Assembly (NCBI GenBank): GCA_029983695.1
Contig: JASBZB010000021.1
Coordinates: forward strand, 1-64,000
Direction of reading: 5' to 3'
DNA: 64,000 nt
DNA from: Lutispora sp003527145
Lineage (GTDB): Bacteria; Bacillota; Clostridia; Lutisporales; Lutisporaceae
Position numbers and translations under genes: made by a program. The notes beneath the pieces were generated by a model. That model made no database searches and was not told where the DNA came from. It worked only from the letters and a program-made list of their open reading frames with translations. Positions 54,582 through 63,519 of this stretch are shown one piece after another; positions within the stretch are counted from its first letter, which is position 1, and every line of letters begins with the position of its first letter.

Positions 54582-54842
54582 TTATTCTGAAATATTAATT
54601 CTTTCTCCGCAATGCTGGCAATGAAATACATGTTTTTTAGCATACATCAATCTTTCAAGATTTTCAAAGCCTCCACAATTAGGACATCGCAGCCTCTTTC
54701 TATCTAAAACAATATAAGAAAATAGGAAGATTGCTGCAAAGACAAACAAAGGCCATTTGATACATCCACCAGCTATTGTAATTCCAAATAACACAGCTAA
54801 AGCAACACCAAGGTTTATATCTTTTGCTGATATGGGCTTCAT
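54582..54842 (-). CDS. Small membrane protein with zinc ribbon
   Basis: 86 aa. Two membrane helices (about 10-47) are followed by a zinc-binding tail: LRCPNCGGFENLERL and HVFHCQHCGERINISE with two C-x2-C pairs. AGAGGAGG precedes the ATG. A second membrane protein gene lies 22 bases upstream on the same strand, so the two are probably one operon. Family unrecognised. Confidence 0.65.
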   Translation of the reverse strand: MKPISAKDINLGVALAVLFGITIAGGCIKWPLFVFAAIFLFSYIVLDRKRLRCPNCGGFENLERLMYAKKHVFHCQHCGERINISE

Positions 54843-54864
54843 GCATTAACCTCCTCTAGATAAC

Positions 54865-55122
54865 TCATATCCAACTTATTACAACCCAAATATTTAAACA
54901 TAACACTGCTATAAAAGCAGCTAAAAATATATATGAAAACAAATATTCGTTTTCTTTTCTCTGACTAATGAAGAGTCGAATCAGCAAAAGCTCCCAGCTA
55001 ACAAAGAAAACTAACCATAGCAAACGTGACCTTATAATAATACTAGCAAGAAATAGAACACTGGCCAATAAATTAAGCCTTCTCATTGAAAGAAAATTTA
55101 CTAATTGTTTTATTTCTGACAT
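54865..55122 (-). CDS. Small hypothetical membrane protein
   Basis: 85 aa with two or three hydrophobic segments (NLLASVLFLASIII, LLWLVFFVSWELLLIRLFI and YIFLAAFIAVLCLNIWVVIS). GAGGAGG precedes the ATG. No family recognised. It precedes the zinc-ribbon membrane gene by 22 bases, so they likely act or are regulated together. Function unknown. Confidence 0.6.
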   Translation of the reverse strand: MSEIKQLVNFLSMRRLNLLASVLFLASIIIRSRLLWLVFFVSWELLLIRLFISQRKENEYLFSYIFLAAFIAVLCLNIWVVISWI

Positions 55123-55444
55123 CGATGCTCCTCCTCATATATTGAATAAGTTTTTAAGTAAAAATTGAAGCATCTGTTATTCACCACTTATAGACCTAAT
55201 GCATTTAAGAAAAGTTCCATTGTTATACTTATATATCTAAATGCTACCATATGAATTGTGCAGTTTCAAGCACAGTGATTACTACCACCATGCTTCCCTC
55301 ACTGAGTTTTCTAACTTCTTTTCCATCTATTCCATTACCTTCCCATGCTTTGAATAATAGTTTTTAAAATGTTTATTTACTTATGCTTATATATTATAAT
55401 TATCATATAATACGATCTAACCACAATGATAGGAGCGATATGCA
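55123..55444. other. Intergenic region upstream of traX-like gene
   Basis: About 320 A/T-rich bases without a gene. TATAAT-like words occur near 55390-55412 and could drive the plus-strand gene, but no matching -35 stands out. Confidence 0.4.
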
Positions 55445-56362
55445 TTGGATAGCGCTATAGTTAATACAGAGCTTTCAAAAACAAAAAAAGCTGCAGCAAC
55501 AGCCCCTTACAGGGATGATATGCTGAAGCTTCTGGCTATGATCACCATGTTGATAGATCACATCGGCTACATGTTTTTCCCTGATTATAGAATATTTAGA
55601 ACTATAGGCAGATTAGCCTTTCCTATCTTTGCATATCAATTGAGTGTGGGCTATATAAAAACTTCAAATTTGAAGAAATATGCATCAAGGCTTTTAGTCT
55701 TTGGATTGATATCTCAGATCCCTTATTCGTTTTTTTCACCTGATTTGAAATTTGCGCCGTTTAATCTGAACATAATGTTTACACTCCTTACAGCCTTGGG
55801 TATTCTTTATATGTATGATATGGGCATAGCTAAGATCAAATCCTTTAAGAGCAATAATAGCTATACAGATTTATTCTTTGGAGCAGCAGCATTTTTAGGC
55901 ATCTTGGCAGCGTTGGCAGTGCCGGAGCTTCTGGAGGTTTTATCCAACAGGAAATTTCGCCTGGAATATGGAATATACGGATTGCTGATGATGCTTTTAT
56001 TCCATATAAATAAGAACAGAAGAGCTTCAATGGTCATAAGCTATGTATTCTTATCACTGTTCTATTCATACTTTACAGGGGTGAAGCTGCTTGCGCCGAA
56101 TTCATTGGATTGGGCAAAAAAGCTGAAAATCACATGGACTTATCTATTCAGCTTTGATGAGGTCTGGAAAAGGATCGTGAATTATAGAGGCGGGCTCGCA
56201 AAATTGGAAGGCTTCTTCTTCCAATCAAGAAGCATATTCGCCTTAATACCTATCTATACCTTTGGATTATTTGACGCAAGGATTAGGCTCAACAAATATA
56301 TTGGATATTTATTTTATCCTGTGCATATAACGATTTTGCTTTTGATAACAAAGTTCATATGA
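55445..56362 (+). CDS. TraX family membrane protein
   Basis: 305 aa with about eight membrane helices. MLKLLAMITMLIDHIGYMFF (about 26-45) is the TraX signature, followed by FRTIGRLAFPIFAYQLSVGY. TraX was first described as the pilin N-acetylase of the F plasmid, but chromosomal Firmicute homologues are unrelated to conjugation and of unknown role, perhaps acetylating a surface polymer. The start is a TTG with GGAGC upstream. No conjugation genes are near. Confidence 0.85.
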   Translation: MDSAIVNTELSKTKKAAATAPYRDDMLKLLAMITMLIDHIGYMFFPDYRIFRTIGRLAFPIFAYQLSVGYIKTSNLKKYASRLLVFGLISQIPYSFFSPDLKFAPFNLNIMFTLLTALGILYMYDMGIAKIKSFKSNNSYTDLFFGAAAFLGILAALAVPELLEVLSNRKFRLEYGIYGLLMMLLFHINKNRRASMVISYVFLSLFYSYFTGVKLLAPNSLDWAKKLKITWTYLFSFDEVWKRIVNYRGGLAKLEGFFFQSRSIFALIPIYTFGLFDARIRLNKYIGYLFYPVHITILLLITKFI

Positions 56363-56385
56363 TTTGCAATGATGCTTATAAAGCA

Positions 56386-57003
56386 TCAAAACCCAGCTTC
56401 CTCATCTACGATAAAAAGCTTCATTCTATCTTTTACAAATTGGCCTTCTATGATGACTAAGTTAAAGCATACTCTCTCATCCGATTTGCAGTCTATACAT
56501 CTATTCAACTGCAAGCATGGAGGATTATAACCGGCCCTTCTCGCATTCATCGGGGCCGATATGTTTCTGGCTCTTTTTACTGCATCATCTAAGGTGCCGC
56601 AAATCTTGTTCCTGCCGATAACTATTATTACATTATCGGGCCCATATATCATTGCAGCCGCCCTGTTTCCACTGTGGTCTATATTGACTATATGCCCTTC
56701 TTTTGAAACAGCATTGGTCCCTGTTATGTACCAATCGGCCAATAATGACTTTTTCTTTACCTGTTCGCTCTCTGCCTTGTTTTCAGCCAGCGTTTTGTCG
56801 AATACAATATTCCCTCTTTCCTTTAACAGCTTAGATATATTCATATCCTTTAGGGTTTTAGAATTTCCAACACCTACCGAGCTGTCTGGAGGTATCAGCT
56901 CAATCATTCTATCTTTGGCTTCTTCCAATGTTTCAAAAAAAGAGACCTCTATATTTCTCGACTTAAAGTTTTTTATCATCTCTGATTTCATATTATCGTC
57001 CAT
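56386..57003 (-). CDS. LUD domain (LutC/YkgG-like) protein
   Basis: 205 aa from the ATG at 57003, seven bases after AGGAGG. The LUD fold is seen in SVGVGNSKTLKDMNISKLLK and the later NIDHSGNRAAAMIYGPDNVI and VIGRNKICGTLDDAVKRAR. Characterised family members belong to the lactate-utilisation LutABC system, but lutA and lutB are absent, so the role may differ. A C-terminal Cys cluster (CLQLNRCIDCKSDERVC) might bind a metal or cluster. Convergent with the traX-like gene. Confidence 0.8.
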   Translation of the reverse strand: MDDNMKSEMIKNFKSRNIEVSFFETLEEAKDRMIELIPPDSSVGVGNSKTLKDMNISKLLKERGNIVFDKTLAENKAESEQVKKKSLLADWYITGTNAVSKEGHIVNIDHSGNRAAAMIYGPDNVIIVIGRNKICGTLDDAVKRARNISAPMNARRAGYNPPCLQLNRCIDCKSDERVCFNLVIIEGQFVKDRMKLFIVDEEAGF

Positions 57004-57066
57004 ATAAACCCTCCTGCACAAACCATATTACTTGAAATAAGAAAAAAGCTGAACAGAACAGCAATT

Positions 57067-57741
57067 TCATTTGACCCCTTCTATCTCCAGCTTCAATCTA
57101 TTAAAGTATTCCCCCATGAACATAAGTCTTTCCTTACCGATTTCTCTCGCTTTGTCTGTATACAATCTATCCACAATCTTTTTAAATTTTACTTCATATT
57201 CAACGAAAGGCGTATGTTTTGAAACATCTTTTAACCTTCCGTTTTCAACGGTATTTGATTCAAGATAGTCTTTAAGCGGCTCATCTGCTATTAACCTTTG
57301 TCCAAACTGTCCTGCTAAAATAAATGTACGGGCAATACCGGTCGCACCTATAGCATCAAGCTTATCTGAATCAAAAAGTATTTTTGCCTCTATTGAGTTG
57401 GGCTCATTTCCTGTTCTAAACCTATGAGCTATAATGCAGTGCTTTATCTTTTGGATTTTCTCCTCTTCATATTCCAGCTTTCTTAATATGCCGTCTGCAA
57501 TTTCACTGCCTAAAATAGCATGGTCAACTTTTCCTGATTTATCTTTGCTCTCCTCTACCCGGGCAATATCATGCAATAATGCTGAGGGAATCAGTATTTC
57601 CATATCAACGTCTTTCTCATATTTCGCAATCAGCAGGCAAAGCTTATAAACTCTAAAAACATGGTCCAGGTTATGAGCAGAACAGGTCAATTTGTCTTCA
57701 ACGATTTCCAGGATTTCATTATACTTTGTATCTATATTCAT
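57067..57741 (-). CDS. HD domain phosphohydrolase-like protein
   Basis: 224 aa. Metal-binding H...HD...D pattern: HNLDHVFRVYKL (about 23-34), LLHDIARVEE with the HD pair, and DSDKLDAIGATGIAR. IAHRFRTGNEP adds further metal ligands. HD proteins of this size commonly hydrolyse phosphate esters of nucleotides; the substrate is unknown. GAGG precedes the ATG. It lies 63 bases upstream of the LUD gene on the same strand. Confidence 0.85.
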   Translation of the reverse strand: MNIDTKYNEILEIVEDKLTCSAHNLDHVFRVYKLCLLIAKYEKDVDMEILIPSALLHDIARVEESKDKSGKVDHAILGSEIADGILRKLEYEEEKIQKIKHCIIAHRFRTGNEPNSIEAKILFDSDKLDAIGATGIARTFILAGQFGQRLIADEPLKDYLESNTVENGRLKDVSKHTPFVEYEVKFKKIVDRLYTDKAREIGKERLMFMGEYFNRLKLEIEGVK

Positions 57742-57843
57742 AAATATTTCCTCTGCAATATAAAATGATTTCTTAACTCACGATACTAAACATATGCTAT
57801 GCTGTCAAATTATTTTTCAAGGATGGTGATTAACCCAAAGCCC

Positions 57844-57924
57844 TTATGCTCCAAGTACAGCCATATCCTCCCCCAATTCTTCCTTTATGCTCCGGTAGAT
57901 TTGATAGAATTTGAAAATGGCCAC
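57844..57924 (-). CDS. Possible 26-aa peptide
   Basis: GTG at 57924 with GAGGGG upstream, then VAIFKFYQIYRSIKEELGED followed by MAVLGA and a stop. Too short for homology; it may be the remainder of a longer gene. Low confidence. Confidence 0.25.
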   Translation of the reverse strand: MAIFKFYQIYRSIKEELGEDMAVLGA

Positions 57925-57955
57925 TGATATCACCCCTCATTCTTTTTTTCTATGA

Positions 57956-59074
57956 TTAAAGCATTTTGTCGCCCAATTGTTCTCTTTCAGGTTCTTTCTC
58001 AAAATAAACTGCTCTTAAGGCTTTTATACTATTAGGTGAAAGCAGCAAATCTTCATCTGTCACCCACTGATCTACTGCACCTATCGGGAATGTAAGGTTT
58101 GATAACTCTCCCCTTATACCCTGTTTGAGTTCCTCTATAACAACATCTAAATCAAAGGCGGACCATCCCCGGCTCATGCTAGGGGATCTCTTAAAGTCAA
58201 CCTTTTGTATTAAGCCCATGTCCATTTGATATTCAATTAAAGTTTCTATTATCTTATTTACCTTTGAGCATGCAATGCCAATATCCTTAACTGTGAAGAT
58301 GCTCTCAAGCTCTGATCCTATTTCATTTGCAAGACATGGCAATTTATAAAATTGCCTGTGAACCCACTTTATGTAGCTCGGTTTATAAACTCTATTCAAT
58401 AAGAAAATTAAACTGATAATCCTTTTTACAGTTTCATTAAGGCTCAATCTAGCAGAAATAGCATCTCCTCTTTTATTGCATAAAACAATAAGATCCAGTT
58501 CCCAGCTAATTGTCGTCCATTGATAGGCAAGCTTATATTTCCAGACATTATCAGGATAATAATGAATATCTCTCCTGAAATCATTCAGTACTCCAAGCCC
58601 ATCATAAAATACCTCTCCTGATGTCAGCTCTAAAAGTTTTTGCTCCGGTATAAGCAGCCATTCAAGGTCCGAGTATGGGAAAAGCACATCACCAATGTAG
58701 TACTTATGCAGACGCTGGAATGTTGAAATTGCCACCATAGGAAAACCTTCGCTATCGTTTGTTGCCTTAGGCAGACCATCCATTGGATCTACTTTAAACC
58801 TGGTAGGAAAGCCCTGGTAAACTAGCGGCAGTTCACTAAGAAATATTCCCCAGAGCTTTTTGCCGCTGACAGCATAATCCTCGTTTGACAGAAATATCTT
58901 AGGTTTGGGTCCCCAGCCATAAAATTTTGATATCTCGTCATCATTTCCCAAAACCTCCGAGCCCCAGCCGATTAAAGCAGCTGAATGGCCTTCTGCCATT
59001 GAAGGAAAATATTGTTTAATCAATTTTAGCACCCATTCAAAATAAAAGCTTCTAGTCAATTCTAAGCACTTCAT
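57956..59074 (-). CDS. DUF4037 nucleotidyltransferase-like protein
   Basis: About 372 aa from the ATG at 59074 (AAAGGTG upstream). DUF4037 features: an N-terminal nucleotidyltransferase-like strand region with AALIGWGSEVLGNDDEIS and a later NVWKYKLAYQWTTISWELDL, RLSLNETVKRIISLIFLLNR and YIKWVHRQFYKLP. The motif GWGSEVLGNDDEIS stands where polymerase-beta-type enzymes have G-S-x(6)-D-x-D. Family activity is untested. It lies five bases after the TIM-barrel gene, so the two are an operon. Confidence 0.8.
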   Translation of the reverse strand: MKCLELTRSFYFEWVLKLIKQYFPSMAEGHSAALIGWGSEVLGNDDEISKFYGWGPKPKIFLSNEDYAVSGKKLWGIFLSELPLVYQGFPTRFKVDPMDGLPKATNDSEGFPMVAISTFQRLHKYYIGDVLFPYSDLEWLLIPEQKLLELTSGEVFYDGLGVLNDFRRDIHYYPDNVWKYKLAYQWTTISWELDLIVLCNKRGDAISARLSLNETVKRIISLIFLLNRVYKPSYIKWVHRQFYKLPCLANEIGSELESIFTVKDIGIACSKVNKIIETLIEYQMDMGLIQKVDFKRSPSMSRGWSAFDLDVVIEELKQGIRGELSNLTFPIGAVDQWVTDEDLLLSPNSIKALRAVYFEKEPEREQLGDKML

Positions 59075-59079
59075 AGTTC

Positions 59080-59832
59080 TCACCTTTTTATATCAAGCCC
59101 CAAGGATGGATTGAGGATTGACTGTATTATATTTTTAGACCTTATTATTTTTTCATCGGTATCAACTACTTCAAATATAATTTTCCCGTCATATCCTTTT
59201 AAATAGTTTTGAAAGATAAGCTCGAAATCCAGACCCCCTTCTCCTATAGGAAGGTGCTCATGGGCCTCACTAAAACGCTTGTCTGCTATATGCAAGCACT
59301 TAGGAAACTTAACTTCAAGGATTTCTTGCAGATGCTTATAGTCATCTATATGAGCAATATCAAGAAGCAATTCAACATCGGGATTTCTATCAAATACTAC
59401 TTTCAAATCATTTGGAGTGTAATTAATCTTGTCAATTATACTATTATTCTCAATGTATAGCTTTATATTGTTTTCTCTAAGCAGTTGATTCGTTTTATAA
59501 ATATTATCTGCAAGCAAATATATGGTTTCTGAATTTATCGGAAGACTTTCACATACAGGATGTATGATAACTTCCCTATGATTCAAAGATTTTAATATCT
59601 GAATCAATTGACTATTGTACTTATCATAATCGTCAATGTCATAAACTGCATGAATTATTACCGGGAACCTTGAATTTAAGATATATGGCTCTTTTGGAGA
59701 TAATACTTTGTCAAGTATCAAGTCACCTTTCTTAAACCAAATTTGCATGAAATCAAATTTATTTGACTCTGAAAACTCTACTTCATCCCTATAATTATTA
59801 AACCACCGTATGCTTCTCCCATATTCTATCAC
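59080..59832 (-). CDS. Sugar-phosphate isomerase/AP-endonuclease-like TIM-barrel protein
   Basis: 250 aa, starting with GTG nine bases after GGAGGG. A TIM-barrel pattern of the Xyl isomerase-like family shows in FPVIIHAVYD, REVIIHPVCESLP, IKLYIENNSI, VELLLDIAHIDDY, KCLHIADKRFSEAHEHLPIG and KIIFEVVDTDE: His, Glu and Asp at the strand ends could bind a metal as in endonuclease IV-type enzymes. The order (IHP, IENN, LDIAH, HIADKR) matches that fold. Substrate unknown. Coupled with the DUF4037 gene (five bases apart). Confidence 0.75.
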   Translation of the reverse strand: MIEYGRSIRWFNNYRDEVEFSESNKFDFMQIWFKKGDLILDKVLSPKEPYILNSRFPVIIHAVYDIDDYDKYNSQLIQILKSLNHREVIIHPVCESLPINSETIYLLADNIYKTNQLLRENNIKLYIENNSIIDKINYTPNDLKVVFDRNPDVELLLDIAHIDDYKHLQEILEVKFPKCLHIADKRFSEAHEHLPIGEGGLDFELIFQNYLKGYDGKIIFEVVDTDEKIIRSKNIIQSILNPSLGLDIKR

Positions 59833-59918
59833 TGCCTGATACCCTCCTTCTCTGACTCTAACGTTTTATGGATTATAAAATAAGCCCACAACCATGTGAG
59901 CCTTCTTGTTAAAGCCTA

Positions 59919-60158
59919 TTATTTCGGCTTATTCGTCTTTTCGTTCCCACGTTTAAAATTTCCGGTAATCTTTGCCATTATCAATTGTGATTCTATCTTA
60001 TCTGCTTTTGCTATTTTAGCCAGAAACTTTTCACTTTCTTTGCCCTTTAATATCATAACTTGTTTTTCATACCAAAATATGAATACCTTATTATCTTTCG
60101 ATACTCTATACGAAAAAATTTCCTCTTCAAGCCTGTTTCGCTTATCTATATTAGCCAA
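59919..60158 (-). CDS. Small conserved hypothetical protein
   Basis: 79 aa, soluble and highly charged. It starts with TTG ten bases after GGAGG, then ANIDKRNRLEEEIFSYRVSK and VFIFWYEKQVMILKGKESEK. A family like this is common in clostridia (by recollection) but no function is known. It lies between unrelated genes with little operon evidence. Confidence 0.55.
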   Translation of the reverse strand: MANIDKRNRLEEEIFSYRVSKDNKVFIFWYEKQVMILKGKESEKFLAKIAKADKIESQLIMAKITGNFKRGNEKTNKPK

Positions 60159-60248
60159 TTTATATAATCCTCCGGCTAAATATTATTAAATATTTCTATA
60201 TCAATCTTCTTTGCATCAATATCCATTGTATCCTTATCAATCAGCTGT

Positions 60249-60866
60249 TTAATTATTCATAACCAAGTTTAAAAGATATGTACGATCTTCTCCATTTACT
60301 TTAATATGTGATAGAAATACTCCTGCCTGCGCATCGAACTCAACATAGTCTGCCCTTGCCGACTCCTGTAAATCAGCATAAGCAACGTTACCGTTTTGAA
60401 TGGCGTAAATATATACATTTGGAGAAACACTATACACATCTGCTGCAATTTCAGCCATCCCATCACCATCGATATCCACCTCGTTTATGCTCATAGCATA
60501 TGTGCTGCACAACAGCTCATAAGAATCATCTGTTTTCTTTACAAAGTAGTAATAGGCTGTTCCTAAAGCTGCTGAACTTCCCTTTATTTTATAAACGTTT
60601 TCATGGTTCAGCACATTATTGAGAATTTCCGCATTGCTGAAATCCAGACCTTCTTCCGGCTCTATATTGTCGACCGGATGAAATAATGGTGTTATTTCCA
60701 TTGCCTCAGTTATTTCGTTTTTATTTTGTTGTTTGCCGAATAAGCTATCTTCATATACCATCAAAATACTTATAAGAATGACGAGTATTAAAATAGCTAT
60801 CAGCAGGCTTCGTTTCTTCCTAAACAAAATAAATTCCGGCTGACCGGCATTATTTCCGACCTTCAT
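60249..60866 (-). CDS. Membrane-anchored protein with calcium-like DxDxDG loop
   Basis: 205 aa from the ATG at 60866, which has AGGAGAGGGCAAGG just upstream. A basic N-terminus is followed by one membrane helix (LLIAILILVILISILMVY) and an outside domain. EVDIDGDGMAEIAADVY (D-x-D-x-D-G) is typical of calcium loops in FG-GAP/VCBS-like domains. The start lies within the end of the S41 protease gene, so they are coupled. Inference: an accessory or substrate for that protease. Function otherwise unknown. Confidence 0.65.
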   Translation of the reverse strand: MKVGNNAGQPEFILFRKKRSLLIAILILVILISILMVYEDSLFGKQQNKNEITEAMEITPLFHPVDNIEPEEGLDFSNAEILNNVLNHENVYKIKGSSAALGTAYYYFVKKTDDSYELLCSTYAMSINEVDIDGDGMAEIAADVYSVSPNVYIYAIQNGNVAYADLQESARADYVEFDAQAGVFLSHIKVNGEDRTYLLNLVMNN

Positions 60867-62637
60867 CCTTGCCCTCTCCTTCTTTGATGATTTCAACAGC
60901 TTTTTCAATAAACTCGTCTCTGCCTTCCCTAATTCCTTCGATAGTAGGATCCATATAAATATCCGGCTGTACTCCTATTCTTTGGACGGGCTTTTTATCC
61001 GGATAGTATACACCAAGTCCACTCATGGTAGTTTCTATATTTCCGGGAAGAGTAAAGTGACGCCTATCACCGTCGGCTCCTGCCGAAGGCCTCCCAAGAA
61101 CGATTGAGTTTGGGGTGTTCCTGAGAGACATGGCTGTGGTCTCTCCCTGGCTCATGGTATGTTCATCTATTAAGATCACTAATTTGCCCTTATAGGCCCC
61201 GCTATCTGAAATCCCATCGTTTGATCCTTTTGGTTTACCCGAAACAAAAGGATCAATATAATAAAATTCACCTGGTACTGAACGATTAGGAATTGATATG
61301 CTGATATACTCTTTTTCAGCCGGTATTAGATATTCTGCCAATTTATAAGCAATTACAACAGAAGGATAGTCTCTAAGATCCAGAATCAAGCCTTTGGTAT
61401 TCCACCATTTCTCCATAATTTTTTCAATCTCGCCATTTTTCAATAGTCCGGCATTTATATAATAAATCGTGCCGTCTTCCATCTCCTGTGATTTAGTCTC
61501 CACATCGACATCAATATACTTTTGACTGCCTTTTGCATTTACAACAATTGTCTTTCCTCTTCGAATAACCGTAACATCGATATTCTTTTCATGAACTCGA
61601 AATAAATCACGAAAAAGCAAACTTCCGGTATCCTCCCGTGACTGAGCTATATATTTTCTTCTATTTTCCAATATTTCATCTATATCTTTGTCGCCAACTT
61701 TTAGTACAATGTCTCCAAGCTCAAGTCCACATTTATAAATTATTTTGCTTATAACGATCTGGTCGTCAATTTTAATAAAGTTTACAGGAATTGTATATAT
61801 TCCGAAACGTCTGGAGATATAATTTCCTCTTTTATCTGTTATACTAGCATGAGAATCATGTATTCGAGTTGTCAATTCTGCTGTTGTCAGCAGGTAAGAT
61901 TCATAATCCGAGCCATGTATAAATTTAGGTATAAACTCCAGAAGGACTTGGTCCCAATCCTCTCCGATCACATCTTTATAGGGATAATAATATTCTATAA
62001 TATTCCAGTAACGAAATAAACCAAGCAGCCTGTAGCCAGTATCATCAAATTTCATATCCGGATATGGGTTCTCATTTTCCATAAATTGATAGGGTGAATC
62101 ATCCTTAAAGCTAACATAGGCATTCTCTCGTTCTGAAATATTAGTATCTAAAAGGCTCGATAATTCAAGACTCAAATTTTTCCCCAGATATTTCTCGTCT
62201 TTGCACCAATCTGTAGATGGGCTGAGCTGAATAGAATCTTCGGAAATTTGATATCGCTGATCTATATCTCCAAAGGAGGACCTGCTATCAAAAGAATGAA
62301 TCCACTCATAGAGGATTGAATTGACATCTGAATCTTCTTCTAGAATATAAGGCATAACGCGAAAAAGTTCATAATCCCAATTGATATTTCCGGCTATAAC
62401 TTCAGGATGATAATATTTCACAACTCCCCATACCTTGCAGAGCTTAGCAATATCCATGGTCTTCTCTTCAGAAATATTTGAAAAACTTATCCCGCTTCCT
62501 TTGTCAAATTCGCTGTCTTTATCTCTCCCAATCTGATGAATATCTTTTGTTAAAGAACATCCTCCGATGCTAAAACAGATAAAAAGCAAGCTGATAGATA
62601 CTATTGATTTCCAATATAGCTTTTTTCTCTCTTTCAT
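60850..62637 (-). CDS. S41 family (C-terminal-processing-like) protease lipoprotein
   Basis: 595 aa from the ATG at 62637, with GGGGGC upstream; the signal FICFSIGGCSLTKD gives a lipoprotein. A PDZ-like region (YKCGLELGDIVLKVGDKDID) precedes the S41 domain, where GLILDLRDYP and LVILIDEHTMSQGETTAMSL carry the likely Ser nucleophile in MSQGE, then GRPSAGADGDRRHFTL and GVYYPDKKPVQRIGVQPD. Expected to cut proteins outside the membrane. Overlaps the next gene by 17 bases. Typical S41 has SAxE at this site, so the SQGE form may change specificity. Confidence 0.8.
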   Translation of the reverse strand: MKERKKLYWKSIVSISLLFICFSIGGCSLTKDIHQIGRDKDSEFDKGSGISFSNISEEKTMDIAKLCKVWGVVKYYHPEVIAGNINWDYELFRVMPYILEEDSDVNSILYEWIHSFDSRSSFGDIDQRYQISEDSIQLSPSTDWCKDEKYLGKNLSLELSSLLDTNISERENAYVSFKDDSPYQFMENENPYPDMKFDDTGYRLLGLFRYWNIIEYYYPYKDVIGEDWDQVLLEFIPKFIHGSDYESYLLTTAELTTRIHDSHASITDKRGNYISRRFGIYTIPVNFIKIDDQIVISKIIYKCGLELGDIVLKVGDKDIDEILENRRKYIAQSREDTGSLLFRDLFRVHEKNIDVTVIRRGKTIVVNAKGSQKYIDVDVETKSQEMEDGTIYYINAGLLKNGEIEKIMEKWWNTKGLILDLRDYPSVVIAYKLAEYLIPAEKEYISISIPNRSVPGEFYYIDPFVSGKPKGSNDGISDSGAYKGKLVILIDEHTMSQGETTAMSLRNTPNSIVLGRPSAGADGDRRHFTLPGNIETTMSGLGVYYPDKKPVQRIGVQPDIYMDPTIEGIREGRDEFIEKAVEIIKEGEGKDEGRK

Positions 62638-62708
62638 TTTTACTGCCCCCTCCATTATCCAACAATAATCTGTGCAGTTAGATGACTCTACTCTGTCTAC
62701 TCGTTTAA

Positions 62709-62840
62709 CACTGAACTAACCCGCCCTAAGTCCAGTACCCCAGGGCACCTTCTCTTGCCCTTGCAGGGCAATTCACCTTGTATGGACTCGACAAACATTC
62801 AGTGGGGGTTGAATCCCCTACTGAATGAAGTCTCGTTCAA
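62709..62840 (+). repeat. Full-length structured repeat (IS200/IS605-end-like RNA element)
   Basis: Starts with CACTGAACTAAC and ends with AAGTCTCGTTCAA. Within lie stem AGTCCA / TGGACT (62729-62734 with 62783-62788), an inner GGGCA / TGCCC hairpin with a competing TTGCCC / GGGCAA, and the terminal hairpin CATTCAGT-GGGG-CCCC-ACTGAATG (62796-62827). The shorter copy at 27597-27652 lacks the first domain. No transposase is adjacent. A guide-RNA-like origin is possible. Confidence 0.6.
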
Positions 62841-62951
62841 TGATGTATAATGAAACTATTGCGTAATAAAAATCAACCTATAGCCCTGCGGATCAAATTT
62901 ATGCTTTTCAGCTATTGGCTCAGTATATAATACTCTTTTAATAAGAGCTTT

Positions 62952-63458
62952 CTAATATTTTTTGAATTTAAATCCCAATATCTCTATATCATCTTTTTTG
63001 TCTAGGCTCTTATCATAATTTTTCCGCAGCTGGATCAAGTTCAGATGATCAAATCCACAATCTCTATATAGTTTTATGGCATTTGTATTTCGCGGTATGA
63101 CATCAACAAACATTGCAATCACTTGCTTTTCAGCCATTAATTCATCTAATCTCTTCATGGCATATTTGCCGATACCTTTTCCTCTATATTGCTCCGATAT
63201 GTACAAATCCTCTAACCAAGCTACATTCTGTCCGCCAAATCTTACATAGAAAAAACCTGCAGGCTCATCATCTAAAAATATATTAAATACATTCCCTTGC
63301 TCAATCCAGCTCTTTAGGGTTTCCTGGGATTCTTCGTCCGTTTGCCAATATTCTTTTGGAGCATTATTTAATTTCCTGTGATAATTCATTAATTCTGTAA
63401 TCATTTTAGCAGTGATTAAAAACAAATCATTCTCCAACTCCCTGATGAGGATATTCAT
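62952..63458 (-). CDS. GNAT family acetyltransferase
   Basis: 168 aa. GNAT motif A is EQYRGKGIGKYAMKRLDELM, preceded by NVAWLEDLYISE and followed by DVIPRNTNAIKLYRDCGFDH. AAGGAGG precedes the ATG. The substrate is unknown. Another GNAT gene lies 61 bases upstream on the same strand, suggesting a pair, though the two are only distantly similar. Confidence 0.85.
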   Translation of the reverse strand: MNILIRELENDLFLITAKMITELMNYHRKLNNAPKEYWQTDEESQETLKSWIEQGNVFNIFLDDEPAGFFYVRFGGQNVAWLEDLYISEQYRGKGIGKYAMKRLDELMAEKQVIAMFVDVIPRNTNAIKLYRDCGFDHLNLIQLRKNYDKSLDKKDDIEILGFKFKKY

Positions 63459-63519
63459 AATCTTCAGCCTCCTTTTACTGCATAAACTTCAAGTCCGTTC
63501 ATAACAAATGATCACCCAG

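Noticed and set aside
55445..56362. Conjugative element indicated by TraX
   Set aside because: No relaxase, coupling protein or type IV secretion gene; chromosomal TraX homologues are common in Firmicutes.
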